A stretch of DNA of 64,000 bases from contig NZ_FRAV01000012.1 of the NCBI RefSeq assembly GCF_900142445.1, positions 57,777 to 121,776 on the forward strand, written 5' to 3'. Shown one piece after another: positions 54,628 through 63,851 of the stretch. Each line of letters opens with the position of its first letter. Positions within the stretch are counted from its first letter, which is position 1. The notes under the pieces were generated by a model. The model made no database searches, was not told the origin of the DNA, and worked only from the letters and a program-made list of their open reading frames with translations. The position numbers were made by a program, and so were the translations under genes. The stretch is from Chryseobacterium polytrichastri (GTDB lineage Bacteria > Bacteroidota > Bacteroidia > Flavobacteriales > Weeksellaceae).

Positions 54628-55617
54628 CTATAAATTTAATTTATCTAACGCATATGCCATTATATTATGTAAATACTTTTCCTGATCCGTATCCACATAA
54701 GTTCCTGAAATACTTCCGTTTCTAAACACGCCTTCATCCCAAAAGAAAATAACCCTTCCATTTGGCCCAGTTGTCCAAATACCAGCTTGAGATGTTCCTA
54801 TTCCTCCTTCTGTGGCTAAAATTGTAGAAGCAGGTGGTAGTTGAGAATTGTAGACCCTTCCTGCAGTTTGAGCTCCGGAAATAACAGTATTTCCGGCTAT
54901 ATTTCCAAAAACACCACTAGAACCTGTAGATCCGGCTATAGAATAAGATACTCCAGTCCCATTTGTTACATTACCGCTCCCTCCAAAAACTTGAAAAGCC
55001 AGAGTATTTGTGGCAGAGTCAAGAAGAATAATAACCACCCCACCCAATTGTGCAAAATCCTTGATCTTTGTAAGTACTGTAACATCCAATCCTCCTCCAG
55101 GGATAAGGCCAATACAGAAAATATCCACCATCCCTTTTAACTGTGCTGCAGTATAGTTATTAATTTGTCCTTCAAATTGTAAGAAATCAATGCCAGATAT
55201 CTTATTGTAGAAACCATTGGCTCCATAATTAAGCTTACTTTGAAGCTGAGAATTAAACGCAGGAAAACCTGTACCTCCAATTGCATAAAGATTTCCATCC
55301 CATAAACTTGCTGAATATCCTATTGTTATGTTCCTACGTGAAGAACCTATATCACCAGACAATCCATCAACATATCCCAGCACACCGTTAGCATCAGCTA
55401 CTACCCTTCTAGTGGCTACAAAAGTTTGGTCTTTATTATCTGACCTAGACCCATCAGGTTTTGTAAAAACAGCATTTGCCATTTGATGTTTCGGAAGTTC
55501 TCTAACTCTCTCTGTTCCATTAATATCAAGGAATTCTGTTGGGTTTTTTGTATTTATTCCCACCTGACCAGAAGCCATTGTGAATAAAAAAACAGCAAGT
55601 AAACTTTCTTTTTTCAT
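54628..55617 (-). CDS. Secreted hypothetical protein with GQVGINTKNP signature
   Basis: A 329-residue protein with a signal peptide (MKKESLLAVFLFTMASGQ) followed by VGINTKNPTEFLDINGTERV, the surface-protein signature also seen at 41293, 60423 and 61391. The mature part has a Rossmann-like central region with VVIILLDSATNTLAF and a glycine/serine-rich stretch around residues 215-265. It ends SGTYVDTDQEKYLHNIMAYA, a segment that looks helical. No sorting domain is obvious. The function is unknown. Confidence 0.72.
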   Translation of the reverse strand: MKKESLLAVFLFTMASGQVGINTKNPTEFLDINGTERVRELPKHQMANAVFTKPDGSRSDNKDQTFVATRRVVADANGVLGYVDGLSGDIGSSRRNITIGYSASLWDGNLYAIGGTGFPAFNSQLQSKLNYGANGFYNKISGIDFLQFEGQINNYTAAQLKGMVDIFCIGLIPGGGLDVTVLTKIKDFAQLGGVVIILLDSATNTLAFQVFGGSGNVTNGTGVSYSIAGSTGSSGVFGNIAGNTVISGAQTAGRVYNSQLPPASTILATEGGIGTSQAGIWTTGPNGRVIFFWDEGVFRNGSISGTYVDTDQEKYLHNIMAYALDKLNL

Positions 55618-55683
55618 GTAAATTGTATTATATATTTAATTAAATGTGTTTTTTATATGACCATTGTTATAGTCCGTACATTC

Positions 55684-55922
55684 AACTTGTTTAAACTTTT
55701 ATTTTAACGCAAAAGTGACAAAAGATTAACACATTAGTCACTTTAAGTTGAGTATTAGGCTACAAATAAGAGCACATAAGTTTTTAAAAATCTTTGCCTA
55801 TTGAGCGGAGTCGAAATAGTATTCTTTTGTAGACTTTTGTTTTCTCAATAACCAATCATTAATAAATCAACGATAGCTTTTGATTCTTTTGCGGTTAAAT
55901 TTTTAATTAGTTTAAACAGGTT
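55684..55922. repeat. MITE-like element with GTTTAAAC termini
   Basis: A 239-bp element. The left end is AACTTGTTTAAACT (55684-55697) and the right end AGTTTAAACAGGTT (55909-55922), near-perfect inverted repeats. The interior is shared over most of its length with 63014-63258, including CAAAAGATTAACACATTAGT and AATAAATCAACGATAGCTTT. There is no ORF inside. Confidence 0.75.
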
Positions 55923-56004
55923 CATTATTAGCCAATTCAAGAGCACTGATCCTTCCACGCCTACCTGCCATCAAGCTTGTATTATTAATCTTTCTCATTC
56001 ATAT

Positions 56005-56232
56005 TTATGTTGATGCAAATTTCGTATATCTCTGAATATCTCCTGTTCGCCAAACGTTCAATACTTTGTTTCCAAAGGGTTCAGTGGTAAAAAATTTAAA
56101 CCAAAAACGTATTTTCAATTTTGTGGAAGAATTATATAATGGACATAATATTATACTGCATAAGCATGCTAAATCAATAAAAACACAAGAATACACTAAC
56201 TTATCAAATATCATTTCGCGTATAACTTCCAT
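56005..56232 (-). pseudogene. Remnant of an AraC-type regulator N-terminus
   Basis: The first 18 codons (MEVIREMIFDKLVYSCVF) match the start of the intact regulator at 57835 (MEATNEIIFDRLVYSCVF) at both DNA and protein level. After that the 75-codon frame diverges completely (for example GNKVLNVWRTGDIQRYTKFA) and no HTH follows. It is on the opposite strand and about 1.6 kb from the intact gene. Confidence 0.6.
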
Positions 56233-56559
56233 ACCAAATTTCTAAATTGCTGTAATACCTGTTATTAAAGAAATTCTAATCATTTCTTATTTTGATGAAA
56301 GCCAAATTATCATTCAAATCTACAGGCATTTTAAAGATATCATTGATTGATTTTCGTTCATTTTCATATTACCAAAACATTCATTTTTTATCAAAAAAAT
56401 ATCATATCACATTTAGTTTCACTACAAAATGTAAAATATGTATTATGTATGTTCCAAAAAAGACAGAAATTGAACCTTCAAAAAACACATAATTGAACTG
56501 TGCAGAAATATTAAACAATTGTAGCTGGTGTAATTTTACAAAATCTTAAAAACAAAGAA

Positions 56560-57351
56560 ATGAGTAAAACAATTTTAATCACAGGAGCCGCAAGCGGTTT
56601 TGGAAAAATTGCTGCATTTGAATTAGCAAAAAAAGGACATAAAGTAATTGCTACCGGGCAGGTTTACCCACAGGTTAGCGATCTTATCCGCGAAGCAAAA
56701 GAACAGGGAATTAATCTTATCGTTGATAAACTTGATGTAACTGATTCTCGCGATCTTGCTTATATTCATAAAAAGTATGATATTGATATTTTAATCAGTA
56801 ATGCGGGTATTATGGAAGGAGGCCCAATTGCAGAGCAGCCAATTGAACTTATTCGTTCGATGTTTGATGTTAATGTATTTGGTGGACTTGAACTTGCTCA
56901 AGGTTTTATTAAAAAATTTATTGAACAAAAGAAACCGGGTAAAATAGTCTTTACGACATCTATGGGAGGACTATGGACGGTGCCTTATGTAGCAGCCTAC
57001 TGCGCATCAAAACACGCTATGGAAGCTATCGCGGAGGGTTTAAAAACAGAATTAGCAGATTTCAACATCAAAATTGCAACCTGTAACCCAGGTGTTTTTG
57101 GTACTGGATTTAATGATCGTGGTGTGGATAGCATATTCCGATGGTATAACCCTGAAACCAATTTTACCCCATCTAGTGTATTTGATGGTACAGCAGAATC
57201 ATTGAATCATCAACTTGATCCACTCTCAATGGCTGAATGTATCGTGAATGTAGCATTAGACGACAATTCTAATTTTAGAAATGTGCATCCTAAAGAAACA
57301 GAAGATTTTGTGAAACAACTTCAAGTTGAAGCCTGGACAGCAAAAAGTTAA
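56560..57351 (+). CDS. SDR family oxidoreductase
   Basis: A 263-residue short-chain dehydrogenase. The cofactor motif is TGAASGFG (residues about 8-15), NAGI is near residue 82, and the catalytic set is Ser (TTSMGG), Tyr and Lys (YCASKHAME). The NPGV segment follows. The cofactor preference is not clear from the sequence. It heads a plus-strand set with a GlcG-like protein and an AraC regulator, which together suggest a small redox pathway controlled by the regulator. Confidence 0.9.
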   Translation: MSKTILITGAASGFGKIAAFELAKKGHKVIATGQVYPQVSDLIREAKEQGINLIVDKLDVTDSRDLAYIHKKYDIDILISNAGIMEGGPIAEQPIELIRSMFDVNVFGGLELAQGFIKKFIEQKKPGKIVFTTSMGGLWTVPYVAAYCASKHAMEAIAEGLKTELADFNIKIATCNPGVFGTGFNDRGVDSIFRWYNPETNFTPSSVFDGTAESLNHQLDPLSMAECIVNVALDDNSNFRNVHPKETEDFVKQLQVEAWTAKS

Positions 57352-57367
57352 TTTAAGAATCCTGTGA

Positions 57368-57391
57368 AGCACGGATATATCAATCCGTGCT
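57368..57391 (+). terminator. Hairpin between the SDR and GlcG-like genes
   Basis: AGCACGGAT / ATCCGTGCT with a six-base loop, 16 bases after the SDR stop; the following sequence is CTAATTTTA with only a short T run, so attenuation is as likely as full termination. Confidence 0.55.
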
Positions 57392-57415
57392 CTAATTTTA
57401 CATAAAGACAAAAAA

Positions 57416-57817
57416 ATGAACATAACTTATAATGAAGCATCCCAAATTTTGAATGCTTCAATTGAAAAGGCCAAAGCAATGGGTATCCCTGTTAGTTTAG
57501 CAGTGGTGGATACAGGAGGTCATTTGGTAGCTTTTGCCAGATTAGAAAGTGCTTTTGGTGTTGTAGATTTTGCAATAAAGAAAGCAAGAACAGCTGTGAT
57601 GTTTGGCGTAGACAGTGATGTAATGGGAACGATCATTTCTGGCGCCGAAATGCATGCTTATGGAATGATTAATTCTAATGAAGGACTACTAACAATAGCG
57701 GGTGGTGTAGTGATTAAAAATAAAGAAGGAAATATCATTGGTGCCATTGGCTCATCCGGTGGAACTGTTGATCAAGATAAAGAAATTGCAAGTTCGGGTG
57801 CAAGCATAATTATTTAA
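57416..57817 (+). CDS. GlcG/HbpS family protein
   Basis: A 133-residue protein of the GlcG/HbpS (DUF336) family. Typical segments are VSLAVVDTGGHLVAFARLES, FAIKKARTAVMFG and the glycine-rich end AIGSSGGTVDQDKEIA. HbpS binds haem in Streptomyces; GlcG is linked to glycolate genes in E. coli. Neither role can be read from this sequence. It is 64 bases after the SDR gene and 17 bases before the AraC gene. Confidence 0.9.
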   Translation: MNITYNEASQILNASIEKAKAMGIPVSLAVVDTGGHLVAFARLESAFGVVDFAIKKARTAVMFGVDSDVMGTIISGAEMHAYGMINSNEGLLTIAGGVVIKNKEGNIIGAIGSSGGTVDQDKEIASSGASIII

Positions 57818-57834
57818 TTTTAGAAATTTGTGTT

Positions 57835-58641
57835 ATGGAAGCAACAAATGAAATAATATTTGACAGACTCGTATATTCTTGTGTTTTTGAAAAACACCGG
57901 GGATTCGAAGAGTTCTATCCCGACCATTTTTTGGGATTTCAGCTAGCCGGCGAAACGCATGCCATTCATGATCAAGGTACGATAGTGATCAAAGAAAATA
58001 CAGTGGTATTAGTAAAGAAAAACCAATTGATTCGAACAATAAAGTATCCTTCAAAATCAGGAAATTACAAGTTTATCGCTATTACATTAGATAAGGAAAC
58101 TCTACACAGCTATGCTTTGGAGAATAAGATTGTGATAAAAAAACGGTACGAGGGAAAGCAAAAAATGTTTTTTGAACCTAATGAGTTTCTCAACAGCTAC
58201 TTTATTTCACTTGCCCCATATATCAATAAGACAAAAAAAGCAACACCTAAACTAGCTGATTTAAAGGTCAGGGAAGCAATTGAGTTATTACTGGATAGCA
58301 ACCCTGATTTTATATATATACTATTTGATTTTAATAAACAATATAAGATTGATCTTGAGGAATTTATGAATAACAATTTTATGTTCAATGTTCCAATTGA
58401 ATCATTTGCTAAGCTCACAGGAAGGAGCATTTCAACATTTAAACGTGATTTCGCCAGAGTTTTTAATTCTACTCCCAAACAGTGGCTTCAGGATAAACGT
58501 CTCGAAGAGGCATATTATAAAATAAAGCATAAGCAGGAAAAACCTACTGAATTTTACTTAGACCTTGGTTTTGAAAATTTATCCCATTTTTATACATCAT
58601 TTAAACATAAATATGGGTTAACTACTTCCCAAGTGAAGTAG
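57835..58641 (+). CDS. AraC family transcriptional regulator
   Basis: A 268-residue regulator with a cupin-like N-terminal domain (HFLGFQLAGETHAIHDQGTI) and a C-terminal AraC HTH with PIESFAKLTGRSISTFKRDF and then YLDLGFENLSHFYTSFKHKY. The fit to the second HTH is good. It is the third gene of the SDR operon and likely controls it. A decayed copy of its N-terminus lies at 56005-56232 upstream of the operon. Confidence 0.9.
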   Translation: MEATNEIIFDRLVYSCVFEKHRGFEEFYPDHFLGFQLAGETHAIHDQGTIVIKENTVVLVKKNQLIRTIKYPSKSGNYKFIAITLDKETLHSYALENKIVIKKRYEGKQKMFFEPNEFLNSYFISLAPYINKTKKATPKLADLKVREAIELLLDSNPDFIYILFDFNKQYKIDLEEFMNNNFMFNVPIESFAKLTGRSISTFKRDFARVFNSTPKQWLQDKRLEEAYYKIKHKQEKPTEFYLDLGFENLSHFYTSFKHKYGLTTSQVK

Positions 58642-58700
58642 ATAAGATCTTGCAAACACGCATTCTGAAAAAGAGATGTAAATAATAACTTCTATGATCC

Positions 58701-60098
58701 TTATAAATCTGCTATCCATTTTGCAAGATCTTCCTCAGTACTCAAATTTAATTTCTTTTTAAGCCTGTATTTTTTTGTATCTACAGACCGTAATGTAATA
58801 TTATCAAATATTGCAATTTCTTTACTGGTAAGATCTAGTCTTAAATAAGCACAAAGCCTCACATCCCCTTGAGAAAGATTAGAGTTTGCCTCCATCAAAC
58901 TATCAAAAAAATCAGGATACGCTTCTTTAAAACGGGTAAGAAAAAAGGGATCCCTGGATTTTGCCAATGTCATTACTTCGTCAAAAGATATCCCTATCTT
59001 TTTCCTCAGACTCTCTGTTTCTTTTAATTTTTCTTGAATAATTATATCTTTCTTCTGCTGTGTCCGTTTATACAATTTGATTATGTAGTATATAGCAAAA
59101 AAAGAAGCTGTGATTATTCCAATAATCATTATATATAAATTTCTCCTTTTTTCCTTTTCTTCCTTTTCTTTTTCTTTCAATAAATTTTGAAGAATGATAT
59201 TTATCGATTTCTTTTCACTTGTTTTAATACTGTCGTTAACCAATTTATGCTTTTCAAGATATTCATTTGTTTTCTCAATATCATGAAGTCCCTTATAAGC
59301 GTTAGAAATTTTCTCATAAACAGTTGCTATATTTATTTTACGCTTAAATCTTTCATAAATAATAAGAGCCCTAGAATAATATTCCAAAGCCTTATTATAG
59401 TCATTTTTTTCTAAGTATAAATCTCCAAAGTATAGGTAAACCGTAGCTCTTTCATCGTTTTCATGTGCCGTTAAGGCAATGGCTTTATTGAGATAAATCT
59501 CTGCTGAATCAAGGTGTTTTTTTTCCCGCATAAATCTTTCGGCAATTCTTGTATAAGCCAATGAAGACTGCATAATTCTGGCACTCTTTTTTTGCATACT
59601 GTATACAGAGTCTACTTCATTCATCATATCAAAATTATTCCATTTCCAGGAATAACTATAGTAGGTGTAAAATGTTTTCCTTTTACTTTCTTTTATATTC
59701 TTGGCGAATTTTAATGCTTTATCCAGATTTTCATTAGATTGTTTAAACAAACCCAAGGTAGAATAATTTCTTCCATATTCATAATAAAGCCTGGTATTCA
59801 TTATGGGATCTTTATCATTTCCCAATTCATCCTTAACTTTATCCAAATAATAAAGACTTTCTTCATGCATATTCATTGTACTCAAAAGATTACCTATATT
59901 GGTATAAGCAGAAATAATTCCCTCTTTATTATTCTCTTCCTGAAAGAACTTTAATGCTTTTGTATTATAGTCAAGAGCTGCATCCATTCTATTTTTGTCA
60001 ACGTTATCTATGGTAACTTTATGAAGTTCAGGAACTGTATATTTCTGACAATACATTTTGGCACCCAATAACAGAAAAATAAATAATATTTTTTTCAT
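58701..60098 (-). CDS. TPR protein with membrane segment and LuxR-like HTH
   Basis: A 465-residue protein with a signal peptide (MKKILFIFLLLGAKMYC), about six TPR units (for example YLYFGDLYLEKNDYNKALEY), a transmembrane helix at about 325-345 and a C-terminal LuxR-like HTH (DLTSKEIAIFDNITLRSVDT followed by YRLKKKLNLST). The layout is the same as the protein at 20081, but the two are not close paralogues. It is divergent from the secreted-protein pair at 60423 and 61391, with 324 bp between, so regulation of that pair is plausible. Confidence 0.87.
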   Translation of the reverse strand: MKKILFIFLLLGAKMYCQKYTVPELHKVTIDNVDKNRMDAALDYNTKALKFFQEENNKEGIISAYTNIGNLLSTMNMHEESLYYLDKVKDELGNDKDPIMNTRLYYEYGRNYSTLGLFKQSNENLDKALKFAKNIKESKRKTFYTYYSYSWKWNNFDMMNEVDSVYSMQKKSARIMQSSLAYTRIAERFMREKKHLDSAEIYLNKAIALTAHENDERATVYLYFGDLYLEKNDYNKALEYYSRALIIYERFKRKINIATVYEKISNAYKGLHDIEKTNEYLEKHKLVNDSIKTSEKKSINIILQNLLKEKEKEEKEKRRNLYIMIIGIITASFFAIYYIIKLYKRTQQKKDIIIQEKLKETESLRKKIGISFDEVMTLAKSRDPFFLTRFKEAYPDFFDSLMEANSNLSQGDVRLCAYLRLDLTSKEIAIFDNITLRSVDTKKYRLKKKLNLSTEEDLAKWIADL

Positions 60099-60298
60099 AT
60101 ACTCTCCAAATATATTAGAATTTACACATTAAAATAATAATTCCTTAAAAATAAACTAAAAAAACATGTAAAAGAATCTCCTTTCTTTATCATTACTGCT
60201 ACTGCAATCATACTTTACCCACAGTAAAAACAATTAACTATCAGTAACTTACAAAAACGATGTGTATTTGTTGTAGTATTTTTCTTCAGGATCGGATG

Positions 60299-60306
60299 TA
60301 GATTTG
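60299..60306 (+). promoter_or_regulatory. -7 promoter box before the secreted-protein pair
   Basis: TAGATTTG is an exact TAnnTTTG match about 117 bp upstream of the first start codon. A TTG at about 60271 is somewhat too far to be the ideal -33 partner. Confidence 0.4.
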
Positions 60307-60422
60307 CATCAGTAATTCGAAAGCACTTAAATAATTAATACTAGTCATTTTTAAATGCTTAAGATACGATTCTAAACACACAAAAAGGAAATTTAAAATT
60401 TTAACTGTAAACCAAGAAAGAT

Positions 60423-61307
60423 ATGAAAAAGATAATCATTCCTATTATGTTCTATGCTCCTGCTATTGCATTTGGCCAGATCGGAATAGGAACCCCTGAT
60501 CCTCATCCCAGTGCTATGCTGGATATCGTTTCTTCAGACAAAGGAGTATTAGCGCCAAGGCTCACTTCTATTCAGAGAGACAGCATACAAAGCAAAACAG
60601 AAGGGCTCATTATTTACAATACAAATGAAAATGCAGTTCAACTTTGGGATTCTACAAAATGGAAAACTCTCGGAATTCCGGGAACTGCGGTGGTAGGCAG
60701 TCTAACTTGTTCGGATGCTGCTCATAATGGAAATCTGGTTATTGCAAAAGCTGCCTCGGGTGTTTCCTCATCAATACCATATACTAATGGGAATGGTGCA
60801 GAATACGCTCTACAAAACATATCTTCTACAGGTATTACAGGTCTTACCGCTACATTAGCGGCAGGAAAATTAATAAAAGGCAACGGGAATCTTACCTATA
60901 CAATTACCGGAACACCGGCCACGGAAGGAACCGCTAATTTTGCTATCAATATCGCAGGAAAAACCTGTTCTTTCGCGAGAACGGTGATTTCTAAAGGAAG
61001 CATAACCTCGCTGGATATCAATCAGGCAGTGGTTACAGGATCTCTTACCAAGGGAGTGCCTGCCTCTCAGGTAAGTGTCAGTATTCCTTATACAGGAGGA
61101 AACGGAGGACCATACGATGCTTATTCAAGAGCTTCAGGACCTACAACTGGGCTTACCGCTACACTGGCGGCAGGAGAATTCCAAAACGGAAGCGGTACCC
61201 TCACCCTTTCCATTACAGGAACTCCTGGAAACCAGCCCGTAGGCCTGGCTATTTTTGCATTAACGATTGGTGGGAAAACCGCTTCATTAACCATTCCTGT
61301 TAACTAA
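60423..61307 (+). CDS. Secreted adhesin-like protein, first of tandem pair
   Basis: A 294-residue protein with signal peptide and the signature GQIGIGTPDPHPSAMLDIVS, then LTSIQRDSIQSKTEGLIIYN. After about residue 90 two related units of about 90-100 residues follow, each with 'SVSIPYT(N/G)GNG', 'TGLTATLAAG' and 'GTL..(T/S)ITGTP' elements. Both units end in GKT(C/A)S. The repeats suggest an extended surface protein. No sorting domain is seen. It is highly similar in its first 75 residues to the next gene. Confidence 0.78.
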   Translation: MKKIIIPIMFYAPAIAFGQIGIGTPDPHPSAMLDIVSSDKGVLAPRLTSIQRDSIQSKTEGLIIYNTNENAVQLWDSTKWKTLGIPGTAVVGSLTCSDAAHNGNLVIAKAASGVSSSIPYTNGNGAEYALQNISSTGITGLTATLAAGKLIKGNGNLTYTITGTPATEGTANFAINIAGKTCSFARTVISKGSITSLDINQAVVTGSLTKGVPASQVSVSIPYTGGNGGPYDAYSRASGPTTGLTATLAAGEFQNGSGTLTLSITGTPGNQPVGLAIFALTIGGKTASLTIPVN

Positions 61308-61390
61308 CCTAAAGATACAAACCTCAATAAGGTTCTCAACACACAAAGGAAAAAGAATATTCAAAACTAAAAATTTTTAAAATTAAGGAA

Positions 61391-62578
61391 ATGAAAAATA
61401 TACTTATAACAACATTACTTTTTATTGCTTCCCTATCGTTTGGGCAAGTCGGTATCGGAACAGCCCAACCTGCTCCTGGTGCTATGCTGGATGTAACTTC
61501 TCATAACAAAGGATTGCTATTCCCACGGCTTAGCTCTGTTCAGAGAGACAGTATACAAAGCAAAACGGCAGGATTGATGATCTATAATACCGATGAAAAA
61601 TGTATTCAGGTATGGAATACTTCTTCTTGGGGCTGTACAAACGGAGACGGTTATCACGACCTTCCACCAGGTACAATTGATATTTTAAACTGCTCTACTG
61701 CCACCCATACAGGAACTTTAATTGGCGGTAGTACTGCTTCCGGAGTTTCTTCAACCATTCCTTATAGTGGGGGAAATGGAGGAATTCATAACGGGCAGGT
61801 AGTACAATCTACAGGAGTTACAGGACTTACTGCTACCTTGGCTGTGGGAGGGTTTGCGAATGGGGTAGGAATGCTTACTTATCAAATTACAGGTATACCA
61901 TCCAACTCCGGAACAGCGAGTTTTGAAATTAATATTGGAGGTAAAACATGTACTTTAACGAGGACTGTTGGCATAGGCCTTTTACCTCCTGACCCAGACC
62001 TTGGACTTGAATGCAACGGTTTTTTATTACCATATACTCCACATAATGGCATTGCAACGGGCACAGTTAATGGTGTACAAGTTAATGCTCAGTCTTTTAT
62101 GACGATTGGGAGTTCGTATGGTGGTATACATAGAAATACTGGTTCAAGCGCTCCTAGTTGTAAAGTATTTATACCTAAAGATTATGGTTATACTTTCGCA
62201 ACACATGATCATAGTAACAATCGAGCAAGGGCTATAATGAAAATTAAATTTGATAAATTAGTATCGAATATAAAAGTTAATTACTACCATGGGTATAACG
62301 GTTTAAAATTAAGCTATAGAATGAAGAATAATGGAAATTATGTTACACCTATTATTACATTTTCTCCTTACAGTACATGCTCGGGAGTGTTTGATATAAT
62401 TAATGAAAATAGTTATACTAGCATTGTTCAAAAAAGGGGTAATGATCGAACCACCGGTCATATACATACCCTTGGAGGTGCATGGTTTGATGAAATTGAA
62501 ATAACAATTGATGGTTCCGGGTCAGAACTTATGCAAAATGCTGGCTTTATTAGTTTATGCATCGGAAGTGTTCAATAG
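61391..62578 (+). CDS. Secreted adhesin-like protein, second of tandem pair
   Basis: A 395-residue protein starting like its neighbour (GQVGIGTAQPAPGAMLDVTS, SVQRDSIQSKTAGLMIYNTD), with one 'SSTIPYSGGNGG / TGLTATLAVG / YQITGIP' repeat unit at about 115-195. After a PPDPDLG linker it has an unrelated C-terminal domain of about 190 residues (for example ARAIMKIKFDKLVSNIKVNY and GGAWFDEIEITIDGSG). That swap indicates modular exchange. The upstream leader is similar to that of the first gene, so the duplication included the promoter side. Confidence 0.78.
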   Translation: MKNILITTLLFIASLSFGQVGIGTAQPAPGAMLDVTSHNKGLLFPRLSSVQRDSIQSKTAGLMIYNTDEKCIQVWNTSSWGCTNGDGYHDLPPGTIDILNCSTATHTGTLIGGSTASGVSSTIPYSGGNGGIHNGQVVQSTGVTGLTATLAVGGFANGVGMLTYQITGIPSNSGTASFEINIGGKTCTLTRTVGIGLLPPDPDLGLECNGFLLPYTPHNGIATGTVNGVQVNAQSFMTIGSSYGGIHRNTGSSAPSCKVFIPKDYGYTFATHDHSNNRARAIMKIKFDKLVSNIKVNYYHGYNGLKLSYRMKNNGNYVTPIITFSPYSTCSGVFDIINENSYTSIVQKRGNDRTTGHIHTLGGAWFDEIEITIDGSGSELMQNAGFISLCIGSVQ

Positions 62579-62669
62579 AAAAAGTGGTCATATTTTTGAA
62601 TGTCCAAAGCTAAGATCAATAAACATATGATCTTCATATAAGCCGATGCAAAACGAAACAGAATTTTAA

Positions 62670-62843
62670 AATAAAGCTCAAAAACTCCCATGGAAAGAAA
62701 TGTATTTTGACTACCTAGGTTTCAAAGGAGTAAACAGTAAGAACTATGCAGCCAGCAGAACCCCTACTCTTTTTCTACTTGACAAAGAAAGTAAAATAGA
62801 AGTAAAAACAGCTTCATTAAAAGAAATAATAAATGCATTATAA
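62670..62843 (+). pseudogene. C-terminal remnant of a thioredoxin-like protein
   Basis: A 57-codon open stretch after a TAA reads PWKEMYFDYLGFKGVN and then AASRTPTLFLLDKESKI with a final SLKEIINAL, which resembles the C-terminal half of TlpA/thioredoxin-like proteins, including the cis-Pro-like RTPT. No CxxC or start is present, so it is a fragment. Confidence 0.5.
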
Positions 62844-62959
62844 AAAACACAATTTCAAAATAATATAAACAATGATTTGTTATTTCTTCTCAGGGAGGGT
62901 TTTAGGAATAGATAAAGGGGAATTAGCATCCTAAGACTTTTCCCTGTTTATAAAAGTAA

Positions 62960-63010
62960 GCCTGTTTAAACTAATTAAAAATTAAACCGCAAAAGGTACA
63001 AAAGCTATTA
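62960..63010. repeat. Inverted end fragment of the GTTTAAAC element
   Basis: CCTGTTTAAACTAATTAAAA followed by CCGCAAAAG is the reverse complement of the right end of the elements at 55684 and 63014. It abuts the full element at 63014. Confidence 0.65.
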
Positions 63011-63013
63011 TTC

Positions 63014-63258
63014 AACTTGTTTAAACTTTTATTTTAACCACAAATCGAAGATTCGACGGAGTCAAAAGTGACAAAAGATTAACACATTAGTCACTTTAAG
63101 TTGAGTATTAGGCTACAAATAAGAGCACATAAGTTTTTAAAAATCTTTGATTTTTATTCTTTGGTATACTTTTGCTTTCTCAATAACCAATCCTTAATAA
63201 ATCAACGATAGCTTTTGATTCTTTTGCGGTTAAATTTTTTTATTAGTTTAAACAGGTT
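63014..63258. repeat. MITE-like element with GTTTAAAC termini, second copy
   Basis: A 245-bp copy of the element at 55684-55922. Left end AACTTGTTTAAACT, right end AGTTTAAACAGGTT. It carries an insertion-like difference (CGAAGATTCGACGGAGTC) near 63045 and otherwise follows the first copy closely. Confidence 0.75.
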
Positions 63259-63643
63259 CTGATAATTTTTGTACCCTAAAAAATATTCAAACCATTAAGA
63301 ACATTGAAGAAGTTCAGTTTAATTAAGAAAAAATCAAATAGATTTTTTTAAGCTTATGAGTTCTTGTTTGCATTTCATGATGAACTTCAATAAATAATAG
63401 ATCAACCTTTTGTCTCTTTTGCGGTTAAATTTTTAATTAGTTTAAACAGGTTCTGATAATTTTTGTACCCTAAAAAATATTCAAACCATTAAGAACATTG
63501 AAGAAGTTCAGTTTAATTAAGAAAAAATCAAATAGATTTTTTTAAGCTTATGAGTTCTTGTTTGCATTTCATGATGAACTTCAATAAATAATATATCAAT
63601 CTTTTATCACTTTTGTGGTTAAAATAGAAAGTTTAAACAAGTT
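63245..63643. repeat. 194-bp tandem direct repeat bounded by GTTTAAAC
   Basis: Nearly identical units begin at 63245 and 63439, with a third boundary at 63630 (AGTTTAAAC each time). The shared interior includes CCTAAAAAATATTCAAACCA and TTTTGCGGTTAAATTTTT. The first unit shares its first boundary with the right end of the preceding element, so the repeats overlap. Confidence 0.75.
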
Positions 63644-63695
63644 TAGTATTAAAAAAGAGAAATATATTGAATAAAGTTCATAGTTTATTGGTGAG

Positions 63696-63736
63696 AGCGG
63701 GGAGGTTTTATCGATTATCCATTTCCCCGCTTTTTT
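63696..63736 (+). terminator. Terminator-like hairpin
   Basis: AGCGGGGA (63696-63703) pairs with TCCCCGCT (63724-63731), followed by a T run. The loop is 20 bases. No intact gene precedes it closely. Confidence 0.6.
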
Positions 63737-63851
63737 AAAACTATAATAAAAAATTAATTATATAAAATCTTTTTTTTCATTCAGTACTTGATATTGTCTA
63801 GTTTATAGCAATATTAAATTACTTAGTTCAATTAGTGTTTTAGTGTTTTGA

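Larger units (their letters stand above)
55618..56559. other. Intergenic region with repeat and regulator ghost
   Basis: About 940 bp. It holds the MITE-like element at 55684-55922 and an AraC-type N-terminal fragment at 56005-56232. A plus-strand 66-codon ORF at 56292-56492 was judged not coding. Confidence 0.6.

Noticed and set aside
56292..56492. Plus-strand 66-codon ORF before the SDR gene
   Set aside because: AT-rich with no recognisable domain, and it overlaps the expected promoter region; no conservation could be argued.
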